This document shows positions 1 to 6,805 of a DNA stretch of 14,663 bases, piece by piece (the stretch's first letter is position 1; each line of letters begins with the position of its first letter). Location: NCBI GenBank assembly GCA_017444325.1, contig JAFSWV010000190.1, positions 1 through 14,663 on the forward strand, in the 5' to 3' direction. This stretch comes from a bacterium. Lineage in GTDB: Bacteria; Auribacterota; UBA3054. The position numbers and the translations under genes were made by a program. The notes below the pieces were generated by a model that was not told the DNA's origin, ran no database searches, and saw nothing but the letters and a program-made list of their open reading frames with translations.

Positions 1-1289
1 CAATCCAGGCAGTACTCCCTGGCGTTGCCGTGCATGTCGTAGAGGCCCCACTCGTTCGGCAGATAACATCCGACCACAGTCGTGTACTCATAGCCGCCTT
101 TACCGTCCTTCATGTTGTAATAGGTGCGGCCAAGCTTGAACATGTTGCCGTCTAAATATTCGTTGGTGATGTTGGCACCGTTGTTCAAAGCCGTGGTCGT
201 TCCCGCTCTGCAGGCGTATTCCCACTGCGCTTCCGTAGGCAGGTCGAATGCCTGCCCAGTCTTAGCGCGGAGCTTTCCAAAGAAGGAATCATCATCGACA
301 TCGCTGCTGGCAGGCCACTCCGCGCCTTTATTTCTTCCTCTTATAGCGTTGTAGGTAAGCTGCTCAACGGGCCTCAGGTCGCCCTTATAGTAGGAAGGAT
401 CGTCGCCCGTTACAACGGCGTACTGCTTCTGAGTCATCTCAAAGACGCCGATATAAAAATCTTTGGTGAGCGTCACATCGTGCTGCGTTTCCGCTTCTTC
501 CCTGCCGAACTCGTTGGTGGGAGATCCCATGACGAATTTTCCGGCCGGGACCTTTCTCAAGACCATTTTCGTAGTCTTATAGACGTCCGACCAGCCGCTC
601 TTGGGAACAGCCTTAAGATAAGTTATTTTCCCGCTTGACAGATCAACGACCATATAGTCGCCTTCAGTCACGTCGTCGTCATCCTTTTTATAGTTCGCCA
701 CGGTGAATTTCTTGGCCTTGCTCCAGGCGGAATAATAATCAATTCCGCCCACTTTCTTATAGGAACGCAAGCACACCTGGTAGGTCACGTTAGGTTCAAG
801 CTCCGTTAATTGGGCGCTTGAAGACTGCTCTCCGGCCACTTTCAGGCTGCCGGATTGAGAAGCGTCGGGAGCCGTATATAAAAGCTCGTAGCCGTCAACA
901 CCTGCGGAGGGCTTCCAGGTCGCCTCGAAGCCAGATTCGACGGATTTAAGTTTCTTTATTTTCACCGGCGGCGGAATGATAGTGAACTCCCCCACCGCCG
1001 TGCCGGTATATTTCCCCGCGCCGGTCGCCACCGCTCTGGCGGTGCCTATTTGATCGTTGTTCTCATAGGAAAGCGTATATTCCTTCTTTTGTTTCAAAGG
1101 CTTGGCGCCGCCGCAATAGACTTTCACGGCGGGTTTCAGAGCCTTGCCCTTGAAAACGAGCACGTCCTTTTTCAATACGACCGAGCCGTTCGCGCTCAGA
1201 TCGTTGTCGGAGGAATCCTTGGCGTCCGCAAAAAGCAGACCGGAGACTGCCAGCGACGCCAAAAACAAGCAAGCAAGGAGTTTTCTCAT
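1..1289 (-). CDS. Secreted Ig-like/FN3/FGE-fold protein, 3' end outside window (gene A)
   Basis: Partial gene: 429 codons are visible and it runs off the left edge inside the FGE-fold domain. The start ATG (1287-1289) is followed by a clear signal peptide (MRKLLACLFLASLAVSGLLFA). Residues ~31-104 resemble an Ig-like surface repeat (YTLSYENND, GTA, GAGKYTGT, FTI). Residues ~107-197 look like a fibronectin type III domain (GYELLY, LEPNVTYQVCLRSY, YSAWSKAKKFTV). An Asp-rich linker (203-206) leads to YMVVDLSSG at 212-220 and the SUMF1/FGE-like domain from ~240: VPAGKFVMGSP, RPVEQLTY, DLPTEAQWEYACRAGTTTA, YLPNEWGLYDMHGNAREYCLD. The extreme C-terminus with the FGE cysteine positions is missing, so catalytic status cannot be judged. 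It is paralogous to the two genes upstream but lacks their PEP-CTERM module. A surface or periplasmic role is inferred; the substrate is unknown. A purine-rich AGGGAAAG serves as a weak Shine-Dalgarno. Confidence 0.87.
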   Translation of the reverse strand, partial: MRKLLACLFLASLAVSGLLFADAKDSSDNDLSANGSVVLKKDVLVFKGKALKPAVKVYCGGAKPLKQKKEYTLSYENNDQIGTARAVATGAGKYTGTAVGEFTIIPPPVKIKKLKSVESGFEATWKPSAGVDGYELLYTAPDASQSGSLKVAGEQSSSAQLTELEPNVTYQVCLRSYKKVGGIDYYSAWSKAKKFTVANYKKDDDDVTEGDYMVVDLSSGKITYLKAVPKSGWSDVYKTTKMVLRKVPAGKFVMGSPTNEFGREEAETQHDVTLTKDFYIGVFEMTQKQYAVVTGDDPSYYKGDLRPVEQLTYNAIRGRNKGAEWPASSDVDDDSFFGKLRAKTGQAFDLPTEAQWEYACRAGTTTALNNGANITNEYLDGNMFKLGRTYYNMKDGKGGYEYTTVVGCYLPNEWGLYDMHGNAREYCLD

Positions 1290-1324
1290 ATCTTTCCCTG
1301 GGTGGATTGCAATGATACCTCTAT

Positions 1325-1333
1325 ATTTTAACA
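1325..1333 (-). promoter_or_regulatory. Candidate extended -10 promoter of gene A
   Basis: On the minus strand the sequence reads TGtTAAAAT, an extended -10 (TGnTAnAAT form). It lies 36 nt upstream of the gene A start codon and shares its first base with the T-tract of the preceding terminator. No good -35 is visible; at 17 bp spacing it would fall inside the terminator stem. It would let gene A be transcribed independently of gene B. The site is AT-rich, so a chance match is possible. Confidence 0.42.
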
Positions 1334-1364
1334 AAAAAAGGCCGGCCGCGGAATGCGGCCGGTC
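1333..1364 (-). terminator. Strong rho-independent terminator after gene B
   Basis: Read on the minus strand, this is an 8-bp all-G/C stem (CCGGCCGC / GCGGCCGG) with a 5-nt loop ATTCC, followed directly by seven T residues (1333-1339). It begins 28 nt past the gene B stop codon, the position expected for the end of the C-B transcript. The plus strand also has a T7 run after the stem (1366-1372), so it could work both ways, but no plus-strand gene ends here. Confidence 0.88.
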
Positions 1365-1392
1365 GTTTTTTTCAGCGATCGTTTCTTATGTC

Positions 1393-3081
1393 TTAGTCTT
1401 CGAAGGGAACGACCAGACGGAAGCCGACGTTGTAGTTGGCGGTGTTCGGCCAAACGCTCGCGCCGCGGGTAGCGGAACGGCAGTACTCGGCGTCATCGAT
1501 ATTGCCGCCGCCGCGAATCATACGCGTGGTGCCGGTGGCAGGACCGGCAGGGTCGACCTGCGGGTCGGCGCTCGACCTGGTATAGGCCCAGTCGAGGCAG
1601 ATCTCAGCGACGTTGCCGTGGCAATCATAGAGGCCCCACTGGTTGGGCAGATAACAGCCAACGACGGTGTGCTTGCGATAATAGATATCGCCCTTGCCAT
1701 CGTTCGTGTCCCAAGCATAGCGGCCAGCTTCATCCATATTGGGGCACTGGCACTCGTCGGTAAGATCCTTGCCGGTGTTGAGCGCAGTTCCGGTAGTAGC
1801 GCGGCAGGCGTACTCCCACTGGGCTTCCGTAGGCAGATCATAAACTTTGCCGGTCTGAGCGCGGAGCTTGCCGAGGAAGGAATCTTCGTCTACTTCGTTG
1901 TTGGCGGGCCACTGGGCGCCCTTTACCGCACCGCGGATCATGTCATAGGAAACCTGCTCAACGGGACGGTTGTCGCCCTTGCTCTCAGCGGGGTTGGAGC
2001 CAGTAATGAGCTCGTACTGCTTCTGCGTCACTTCAAACACGCTCATAAAGAAGGGCTTGGTGATGGTGACGGTGTGCTGGATCTCCTGGTTCATCTGACG
2101 GCCAATTTCAACAGCGGGGCTGCCCATAGTGAAGGACCCGGCCGGAACGTATGCGAAGACCATCTTGGTGGTCTTATATTCGTCAGACCATTCCCCGGAA
2201 GGATCCTTGTCGACGTAAGAGTATTCTCCGGTCTCCAGATCGTAGGCGCAGTAAGGCACTCCGTCTCTTTCTTCTATCTTGACCTTAATCTTCATGTTTT
2301 CGGTATCGGTCTCATAGAAGCTCTCGTCGGGAGTCCAAAGCGTCTTGTGATCGCCGGCGTTCATGAGGAAACCTTTGGAGCCGTCATTGGCAAGCGTTCC
2401 TTTCTCGGAAAGATCAAAGACCGTCTCGCCGTCATCGGTGGAGCCGTAGAACTTGACGTTGAAATATTCCGTGCTGTCGGACTCGACCGTGTAGTTGATG
2501 ACGACGGTCCTGGAGAACGGGAAGAGCTGCAGGCAGTCGACTTTCGTGACATAGCAGAAAGCTGAGGCGTTGGAAGCGCAAAGCGCGGCCAGAGCCATAA
2601 CCGCGAGCAGAGCCTTGGCGCGGCGGCGCAGGAAGAAAGCGCCGACAATGCCGATGAGGATCAGCACGGCCGGTTCCGGAACGAGGTTGATCGTGCGCGG
2701 ATAAGCCTTAGTCTCCTGGCTGCCGGTCACCGTCTCGGTGATAACGTAGCTGCTGAACTGGTTGAAGTCGTCGAACTGCGGCTGGGTGTAATCCCAAACG
2801 AAGGAGCCTTCCACGGCTCTGCCGCTGGTGTTGTTGAAGAGCGTCACGTTAATGGAGGGATCGTTGACGTCCACCACATCGATCTTGAGGGCCTGTGGAT
2901 CGCCTTTGGCCAGAATGCTGGAGTAGGCGATCTTGTCGCTCGTCTTGAGCAGAAGCGGTTCTTCCTGATTGATCTCCTGGCCCTTGAAACTGAAAGAGCC
3001 GGACCAAAGTTCAGCCTCGCCGGCGAAAAGCGCCGCGGCAAAGCTCAAGCACAGCGCCAAAAGCAATTTAGTTTTCAACAT
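1393..3081 (-). CDS. Secreted FGE-fold protein with internal PEP-CTERM and second signal (gene B)
   Basis: 562 residues. It starts at ATG 3081 with an AGGAG Shine-Dalgarno (3089-3093) 7 nt upstream. Order of parts: signal peptide (1-20, LLLALCLSFAAALFAG); a small beta-rich domain (~24-130: ELWSGSFSFKG, LLLKTSDKI, NDPSIN, FVWDYT); a PEP-CTERM-like tripartite signal (VPEP 134-137, hydrophobic 138-151, RRR 152-154); a second signal-peptide-like segment (157-174, ending NASA); a second beta-rich domain (~178-270: FPFSRTVVINYTV); then an SUMF1/FGE-like domain (~305-562: VPAGSFTMGSP, DLPTEAQWEYACRATT, WGLYDCHGNVAEICLDW, RGGGNIDDAEYCRSATR, VGFRLV). At the paired-cysteine positions of true formylglycine-generating enzymes (human C336/C341) it has D529 and C534, so that copper-dependent chemistry is unlikely. 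It lies 29 nt downstream of gene C, its closest paralog here, and is followed by a terminator. Function unknown; membrane or surface location inferred. Confidence 0.9.
   Translation of the reverse strand: MLKTKLLLALCLSFAAALFAGEAELWSGSFSFKGQEINQEEPLLLKTSDKIAYSSILAKGDPQALKIDVVDVNDPSINVTLFNNTSGRAVEGSFVWDYTQPQFDDFNQFSSYVITETVTGSQETKAYPRTINLVPEPAVLILIGIVGAFFLRRRAKALLAVMALAALCASNASAFCYVTKVDCLQLFPFSRTVVINYTVESDSTEYFNVKFYGSTDDGETVFDLSEKGTLANDGSKGFLMNAGDHKTLWTPDESFYETDTENMKIKVKIEERDGVPYCAYDLETGEYSYVDKDPSGEWSDEYKTTKMVFAYVPAGSFTMGSPAVEIGRQMNQEIQHTVTITKPFFMSVFEVTQKQYELITGSNPAESKGDNRPVEQVSYDMIRGAVKGAQWPANNEVDEDSFLGKLRAQTGKVYDLPTEAQWEYACRATTGTALNTGKDLTDECQCPNMDEAGRYAWDTNDGKGDIYYRKHTVVGCYLPNQWGLYDCHGNVAEICLDWAYTRSSADPQVDPAGPATGTTRMIRGGGNIDDAEYCRSATRGASVWPNTANYNVGFRLVVPFED
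2560..2682 (-). other. Internal PEP-CTERM-like segment joined to a second signal-like segment (gene B)
   Basis: Codes residues 134-174 of gene B. VPEP is followed by a ~14-residue hydrophobic stretch ending FFL, then RRRAK, then ALLAVMALAALCAS and NASA, which looks like the core and cleavage region of a second signal peptide. Known PEP-CTERM signals sit at the very C-terminus, with the basic cluster closing the protein. Here about 390 residues follow. There is no stop, no Shine-Dalgarno and no ATG at the junction (first internal Met is 162), so the frame reads straight through. Confidence 0.72.
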
Positions 3082-3110
3082 TTTTTATCTCCTATGAAAT
3101 AATGATCGAA

Positions 3111-4763
3111 TCATTCAACGACCAGAACGAGTCGCAAACCGACATCCTGACTGTCATCAGAGTTTATGCAACGGCAGGCGGACCGGCAGAATTCTGCATC
3201 CCTCAAGTAGCTACCGCTGCGCAAAACTCTGTTTGCGCCGGAGGACGGCCCGACCGGGTCGGTGGCATCCGCTTGGCTTAACGCTCCGTACCAGTCAAGG
3301 CAACGTTCCGCGACATTGCCGTGCATGTCGTAGATGCCCCAAATATTTGGTAAATACGAACCCACTTTGGCAGGATCCATAGCGTTGCCATCATAAGTGC
3401 CAACTTCAGCCATCTCCGGGCAATCGTCGTATTTGTTGCTCAGATTCTTTCCGCTATTGAGAGCCGTAGTGGTAGTGGCGCGGCAGGCGTATTCCCATTG
3501 GGCCTCAGTCGGCAGATCGAAGGCAAGACCACTTTTGGAACGCAATTTACCAATAAAAGAGTCGCTGTCCACCGCGCTGCTGCCCGGCCAGCCGGCACCG
3601 GCATTGGCACCGCGAGCCGCGTCGTAGGTGATGCCCTTTCTAGGCCTCCCAGGATAGGACGGATTGTAGGAGCCTGTACCGTCAATCATTCCATATTGGT
3701 AGTCGGTCACCTCAAAAATGCCGATGTAATAGCCTTTTGTCAAGGTCACTTTGTGCTCGGGTTCGTCGCTTTTATGGCCCAGTTCACCATTTGGGCTGCC
3801 CATGGTGAATTCTCCGGGAGAAATCAGTCTGAAGACCATCTTCGAGGTCTTGTACTCGTCAACATTCCAGCCGCCCTCAGGTATGTCGTCAGTGTAAGTT
3901 ACCGGATAGCTGGAAGCGCTGGCGCCGCCTGACAAGTCGACGATCATATAGTTGGAAGGTCCCGGCGGATCCGGCTCGAACACATCGACGCCGATCTTCA
4001 TTTTGCCTTTGACGGAGGCCATTGTTTCCGTGTCAGGAGTCCAGACGACCCTGTAATTTCCGTTTGCGGAGATTGGGCCGACATCGCCAGTCAAAAGGCC
4101 ATTATCCCTCAGATCGTAGGAAGATTCTCCGTTGTCTGTCGTGTAGTAGAAATTGATATATTCCGTCTCGCTCAAATCGGAGACTGTGTAATTAATGATC
4201 ACTTTTCTTTCGAAAGGCCACATCTGAAAACATTTTCCCACGCTGATGGTGGTGGCTTTCGCGCCGAGCGCGCCAAGGGAAAGGAAAGCCAAAACAACGA
4301 GAAGGCTCTTCGCGCGGCGGCGGAGGAACATGGCTCCAACCAGTCCGAGAATCAGCAGCGCGGCCGGTTCGGGAAGGATCGCGATCTTGCGGGACAGCTC
4401 TATGCCTGTCGACGTGGAGTCGATCATCTCCTTAAGGGTGTAAGTCTCGTTTTTGGGAATGTCAAGGCTTGTGTAGTTCCAAACGACCGTTCCTTCCGCG
4501 TCGCTGTCGCCGACATACTCGTAATGGACCAGCTTGTTTATGGAAGGGTCCTTGTCGTTTATGGCTCTGATGGAGATCTCTTTTTCCGATCCGCCAGCCA
4601 CGGTGGTGGTGAAGCCTATGCTGTCGGTGGGTTTGAGAAGAACAGGTTCTGTTATCTCGCTGCCGTCAAAGTCAAAGGCCGAGGACCAGACGACGTCGGC
4701 TGAGACCGTCGCGGCAAAAAAGAGCGCGACGAGCGCTAAAAGGAAAAATTTAACTTTTGACAT
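3111..4763 (-). CDS. Secreted FGE-fold protein with internal PEP-CTERM and second signal (gene C)
   Basis: 550 residues. It starts at ATG 4763 with AAGGGG (4772-4777) as Shine-Dalgarno. It has the same architecture as gene B: signal peptide (1-22, FFLLALVALFFAATVSA); beta-rich domain (~24-127: VVWSSAFDFDGSEI, LLKPTDSI, KDPSIN, VVWNYT); LPEP (130-133) with hydrophobic 134-147 and RRRAK 148-152; second signal-like segment 153-170; beta-rich domain ~175-262 (MWPFERKVIINYTV, RVVWTPD); linker MIVDLSGGASASSYPV (273-288); FGE-like domain ~303-550 (SPGEFTMGSP, DLPTEAQWEYACRATTTTA, WGIYDMHGNVAERCLDW, RSGSYLRDAEFCRSACR). The FGE cysteine pair is R521/C526, so one cysteine is missing. It is the first gene of a probable C-B transcript. 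Extracellular or envelope role inferred; ligand or substrate not recognisable. Confidence 0.9.
   Translation of the reverse strand: MSKVKFFLLALVALFFAATVSADVVWSSAFDFDGSEITEPVLLKPTDSIGFTTTVAGGSEKEISIRAINDKDPSINKLVHYEYVGDSDAEGTVVWNYTSLDIPKNETYTLKEMIDSTSTGIELSRKIAILPEPAALLILGLVGAMFLRRRAKSLLVVLAFLSLGALGAKATTISVGKCFQMWPFERKVIINYTVSDLSETEYINFYYTTDNGESSYDLRDNGLLTGDVGPISANGNYRVVWTPDTETMASVKGKMKIGVDVFEPDPPGPSNYMIVDLSGGASASSYPVTYTDDIPEGGWNVDEYKTSKMVFRLISPGEFTMGSPNGELGHKSDEPEHKVTLTKGYYIGIFEVTDYQYGMIDGTGSYNPSYPGRPRKGITYDAARGANAGAGWPGSSAVDSDSFIGKLRSKSGLAFDLPTEAQWEYACRATTTTALNSGKNLSNKYDDCPEMAEVGTYDGNAMDPAKVGSYLPNIWGIYDMHGNVAERCLDWYGALSQADATDPVGPSSGANRVLRSGSYLRDAEFCRSACRCINSDDSQDVGLRLVLVVE
4254..4376 (-). 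other. Internal PEP-CTERM-like segment joined to a second signal-like segment (gene C)
   Basis: Codes residues 130-170 of gene C: LPEP, hydrophobic AALLILGLVGAMFL, RRRAK, then SLLVVLAFLSLGALGAKA. This matches the gene B junction in order, length and spacing. There is no methionine between RRRAK and the downstream hydrophobic stretch, so a separately started downstream protein is unlikely. Two paralogs with the same junction argue against a sequencing error. Confidence 0.72.
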
Positions 4764-4793
4764 AAAATTATCCCCTTGTTTTTTAAATGGTTA

Positions 4794-4825
4794 ACTGCCC
4801 GCCTCAAAAAAATGAGACAGGCAGT
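4794..4825 (-). other. Interrupted inverted repeat in the gene C leader
   Basis: Arms ACTGCC / GGCAGT (6 bp) and CTCA / TGAG (4 bp) are separated by a 3x3 internal loop holding one possible G-C pair. The terminal loop is six T on the minus strand (A on plus). It lies between the gene C promoter candidate and its start codon, so it would form in the 5' leader about 30 nt before the ATG. On the minus strand no proper T-tract follows the stem, so it is a poor terminator for the M50 gene upstream. The role is uncertain: leader structure, weak terminator or chance. Confidence 0.4.
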
Positions 4826-4852
4826 GTGTTTTTGTCATTATTTTCAGGGGGG

Positions 4853-4881
4853 ATTCTAACAAAAATCGATTTTAAAAACAA
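4853..4881 (-). promoter_or_regulatory. Sigma70-type promoter of genes C-B
   Basis: On the minus strand, TTGTTT (4876-4881) lies 17 bp from TAGAAT (4853-4858), and a TG one base before the hexamer makes an extended -10 (TGtTAGAAT). The predicted start near 4846 gives a leader of about 80 nt before ATG 4763. The six bases just after the -10 are all C (4847-4852). This is one of the better promoter matches in the window and the natural driver of the C-B pair. Confidence 0.55.
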
Positions 4882-4918
4882 GGAAATTTTTATTTTCTTG
4901 TCTTGTAAAAACTTGCGT

Positions 4919-5569
4919 TCAGAACTCGACTCCGCCTATATAACGGAGCCCGAGGACGAGGATCTTTTGGATGATCATTCCGAAGTAACGCCATACGGGG
5001 GTGTTGATGAGGACGATCATTATTATGAAGCTCGCCATGCTGATCTTTCCGTAGTACTTTCTAAGATCCTGCGGAAGGAAGCTGAACAAAAGATGCGAGC
5101 CGTCCAGCGGCGGTATGGGAAGAAGGTTGAAAAGGCAGAGCATCATGCTCATGGCCGCCATGGGGAAAATAAGGTATTGGAAGAAGAGGCTGCCCTGCTG
5201 CTCGGGTATCAACGGGAGCAGCCTGACGATGAGGAGCGTGAAGATTGCCAGGATGAGGTTGGAGAAGGGGCCGGCAAGGGCGACGAGGACGTCATCTCTT
5301 CTGGGGTGTCTGAGGTTGTAGGGATTGACCGGGACGGGCTTGCCCCAGCCTACGAGCATAAAGGCGCCTGGGGTGAAGATATTGATGAGCGGAATAATGA
5401 GCGTTCCCCAAATGTCGATGTGAGGAATAGGGCTCAGGGATATTCTTCCAAGGTTCTTGGCGGTGTCGTCGCCGCACCAATGGGCGGCTAAAGCATGGGC
5501 GCTCTCGTGCCAGGCAATGTTGAAGAGCAGTATAAGGAAAAATATGATCTTGGGGAGAAGATCTTCCAT
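4919..5569 (-). CDS. M50-family membrane metalloprotease (site-2 protease-like)
   Basis: 216 residues, a compact polytopic membrane protein of the COG1994-type (short SpoIVFB/Rip-like) site-2 protease group. The zinc site is visible: HESAH at residues 21-25 in the first hydrophobic segment (HExxH) and NLLPIPPLDG at 148-157, whose D156 is the expected third ligand. AGPFSN at 99-104 matches the conserved AGPxxN segment. Members cleave transmembrane segments of substrates such as anti-sigma factors; this one's substrate is unknown and no anti-sigma gene is adjacent. It has no PDZ or CBS domain. It is the last gene of the gpmI operon: its ATG overlaps the flavodiiron stop codon as TGATG, with no clear Shine-Dalgarno, which suggests translational coupling. 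No convincing terminator follows the stop. Confidence 0.92.
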   Translation of the reverse strand: MEDLLPKIIFFLILLFNIAWHESAHALAAHWCGDDTAKNLGRISLSPIPHIDIWGTLIIPLINIFTPGAFMLVGWGKPVPVNPYNLRHPRRDDVLVALAGPFSNLILAIFTLLIVRLLPLIPEQQGSLFFQYLIFPMAAMSMMLCLFNLLPIPPLDGSHLLFSFLPQDLRKYYGKISMASFIIMIVLINTPVWRYFGMIIQKILVLGLRYIGGVEF

Positions 5570-6780
5570 CAGCTGATCTTGGTTAAGAGCTCTTTGGCCA
5601 AGGCGCGGCCGCTTTCGTAAGCCTCAAGAAGCTTCTCTTCATCGGGGATCATCTTGGCCTGAACGTTGGGAAGGACTAAGGGAATGCCGGCTTTTTCAAA
5701 GTAGGCTTTCAGTTCGTCGAAGGCCATGAGGTTCCAGCCATAGGAGCCGAAGATGGCGCCGAGGATGTTCTGGGGCTTAAGGCCTTTGATGTATGTGAAG
5801 CAGTCCGCAACCGTCGGGAAGATGCCGTTGTTCATCGTGCAGGTGCCGACAGCTAAAGCGCCGGCGTTCATAAGTTCGCGCATGACTTCGGAACGGTCGG
5901 TGCTCTTAAGGCAGATGACTCTTGGGACACAGCCTTCCGCTTCAACGCCTTCCGCAAAAGCGGAGGCGAGCTTTTGGGTGCTTCCCCACATGGTGTCGTA
6001 AATGATAACGACTTTTTTCGTGAAGGGCTGGGCGACGTAATTGTCGTACCAGGAGAGAACTTTTTGAATGTCTTCAGGAGTGCGCCAGATGGGGCCGTGA
6101 TCGGGAGCGATCATGGAAACGGGAAGATTCAGGGCCTTGAACTTGTTTAAGGTAGCGCCGACCATCTTGGCGTAAGGAAGGACGATGTTGGCGAAGTATT
6201 TGTCGGATTCTCTTTTGAGAAGGTCCGGGCAGTTCTCGTCGGCGAAAAGTTTCGCGGTGGCGAGGTGCATGCCGAAAGCGTCCTGGGAGAAGAGAAGGTT
6301 CCTTTCCTCTAGATAAGAGAACATTGAGTCCGGCCAGTGGATCATCCTCGTTTCCAGGCAGGTGATGTGGAAGTCGCCGAGGTCGATGGTGCCCTTGTCG
6401 GGGACCGCTTCGGCGGTGACGTTGCCGTGGAAGAGATCTTGGATCGCTTTTACGCCCATGGGAGAAGCGTAGACTTTCTCCGGGTTCGCAAGCTTTATCA
6501 TTTCGGGAAGACAGCCGGTGTGATCGAGTTCAGCGTGGTTGGAAATGATGACGTCGATCTTTTGGGGGTCCACAATGGAAGAGATGCGGCTGAGCATCTC
6601 TTCCATGTAGGGCCTCTTGACAGTATCAACGAGAGTCACTTTCTCGCCTACTATTAGGAAGGCGTTGTAGGTCGAGCCGCGTTCCGTTTTATAGCCGTGG
6701 AAATCCGCGAGCTGCCAGTCGATGGCGCCCACCCAGTAAACGTTTTCCGCTATTTTTTTAGCATTGAAAGGCTTCGTCAT
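5569..6780 (-). CDS. A-type flavodiiron protein (O2/NO reductase)
   Basis: 403 residues, full length for the A-type family (rubredoxin:oxygen oxidoreductase / FprA). The N-terminal metallo-beta-lactamase-like domain (~1-250) carries all expected diiron ligands: H82, E84, D86 (in NHAELDHTG), H148, D167 and H228 (PDHGPIW). The C-terminal flavodoxin domain (~255-403) has the FMN phosphate loop YDTMWGSTQKLA (261-272) and FGSYGW (344-349). There is no fused rubredoxin or flavin reductase domain, so electrons must come from separate partners not seen in this window. The family reduces O2 to water and/or NO to N2O in the cytoplasm of anaerobes. It is third in the gpmI operon, 25 nt after the FKBP gene, behind a weak purine-rich GAGAAG. 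Ligands alone do not show whether O2 or NO is the main substrate. Confidence 0.95.
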   Translation of the reverse strand: MTKPFNAKKIAENVYWVGAIDWQLADFHGYKTERGSTYNAFLIVGEKVTLVDTVKRPYMEEMLSRISSIVDPQKIDVIISNHAELDHTGCLPEMIKLANPEKVYASPMGVKAIQDLFHGNVTAEAVPDKGTIDLGDFHITCLETRMIHWPDSMFSYLEERNLLFSQDAFGMHLATAKLFADENCPDLLKRESDKYFANIVLPYAKMVGATLNKFKALNLPVSMIAPDHGPIWRTPEDIQKVLSWYDNYVAQPFTKKVVIIYDTMWGSTQKLASAFAEGVEAEGCVPRVICLKSTDRSEVMRELMNAGALAVGTCTMNNGIFPTVADCFTYIKGLKPQNILGAIFGSYGWNLMAFDELKAYFEKAGIPLVLPNVQAKMIPDEEKLLEAYESGRALAKELLTKIS

Positions 6781-6805
6781 CTGTCTTCTCTTTTAGTTTT
6801 TTGTT

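Noticed and set aside
1144..2565. Long plus-strand open frame (473 codons) opposite gene B
   Set aside because: It is antisense to a clear FGE-fold gene with domain motifs and a Shine-Dalgarno. Its predicted protein is an Ala/Val/Gly-rich string with no recognisable motif.
1..4763. Naming genes A-C sulfatase-modifying (formylglycine-generating) enzymes
   Set aside because: One of the two required cysteines is missing in B and C, the equivalent region of A is outside the window, and no sulfatase gene is adjacent.
4794..4825. Inverted repeat considered as the terminator of the gpmI operon
   Set aside because: On the minus strand the stem is followed by TAACCATTTAAA rather than a T-tract, and the T-run sits in the loop. 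Kept only as a leader structure candidate.
4787..5491. Plus-strand frame of 234 codons, rich in charged residues, covering the 4.8-kb gap and the M50 gene
   Set aside because: It opposes the M50 protease, whose HExxH and DG motifs are intact. The charged composition is what an antisense reading of a hydrophobic protein gives.
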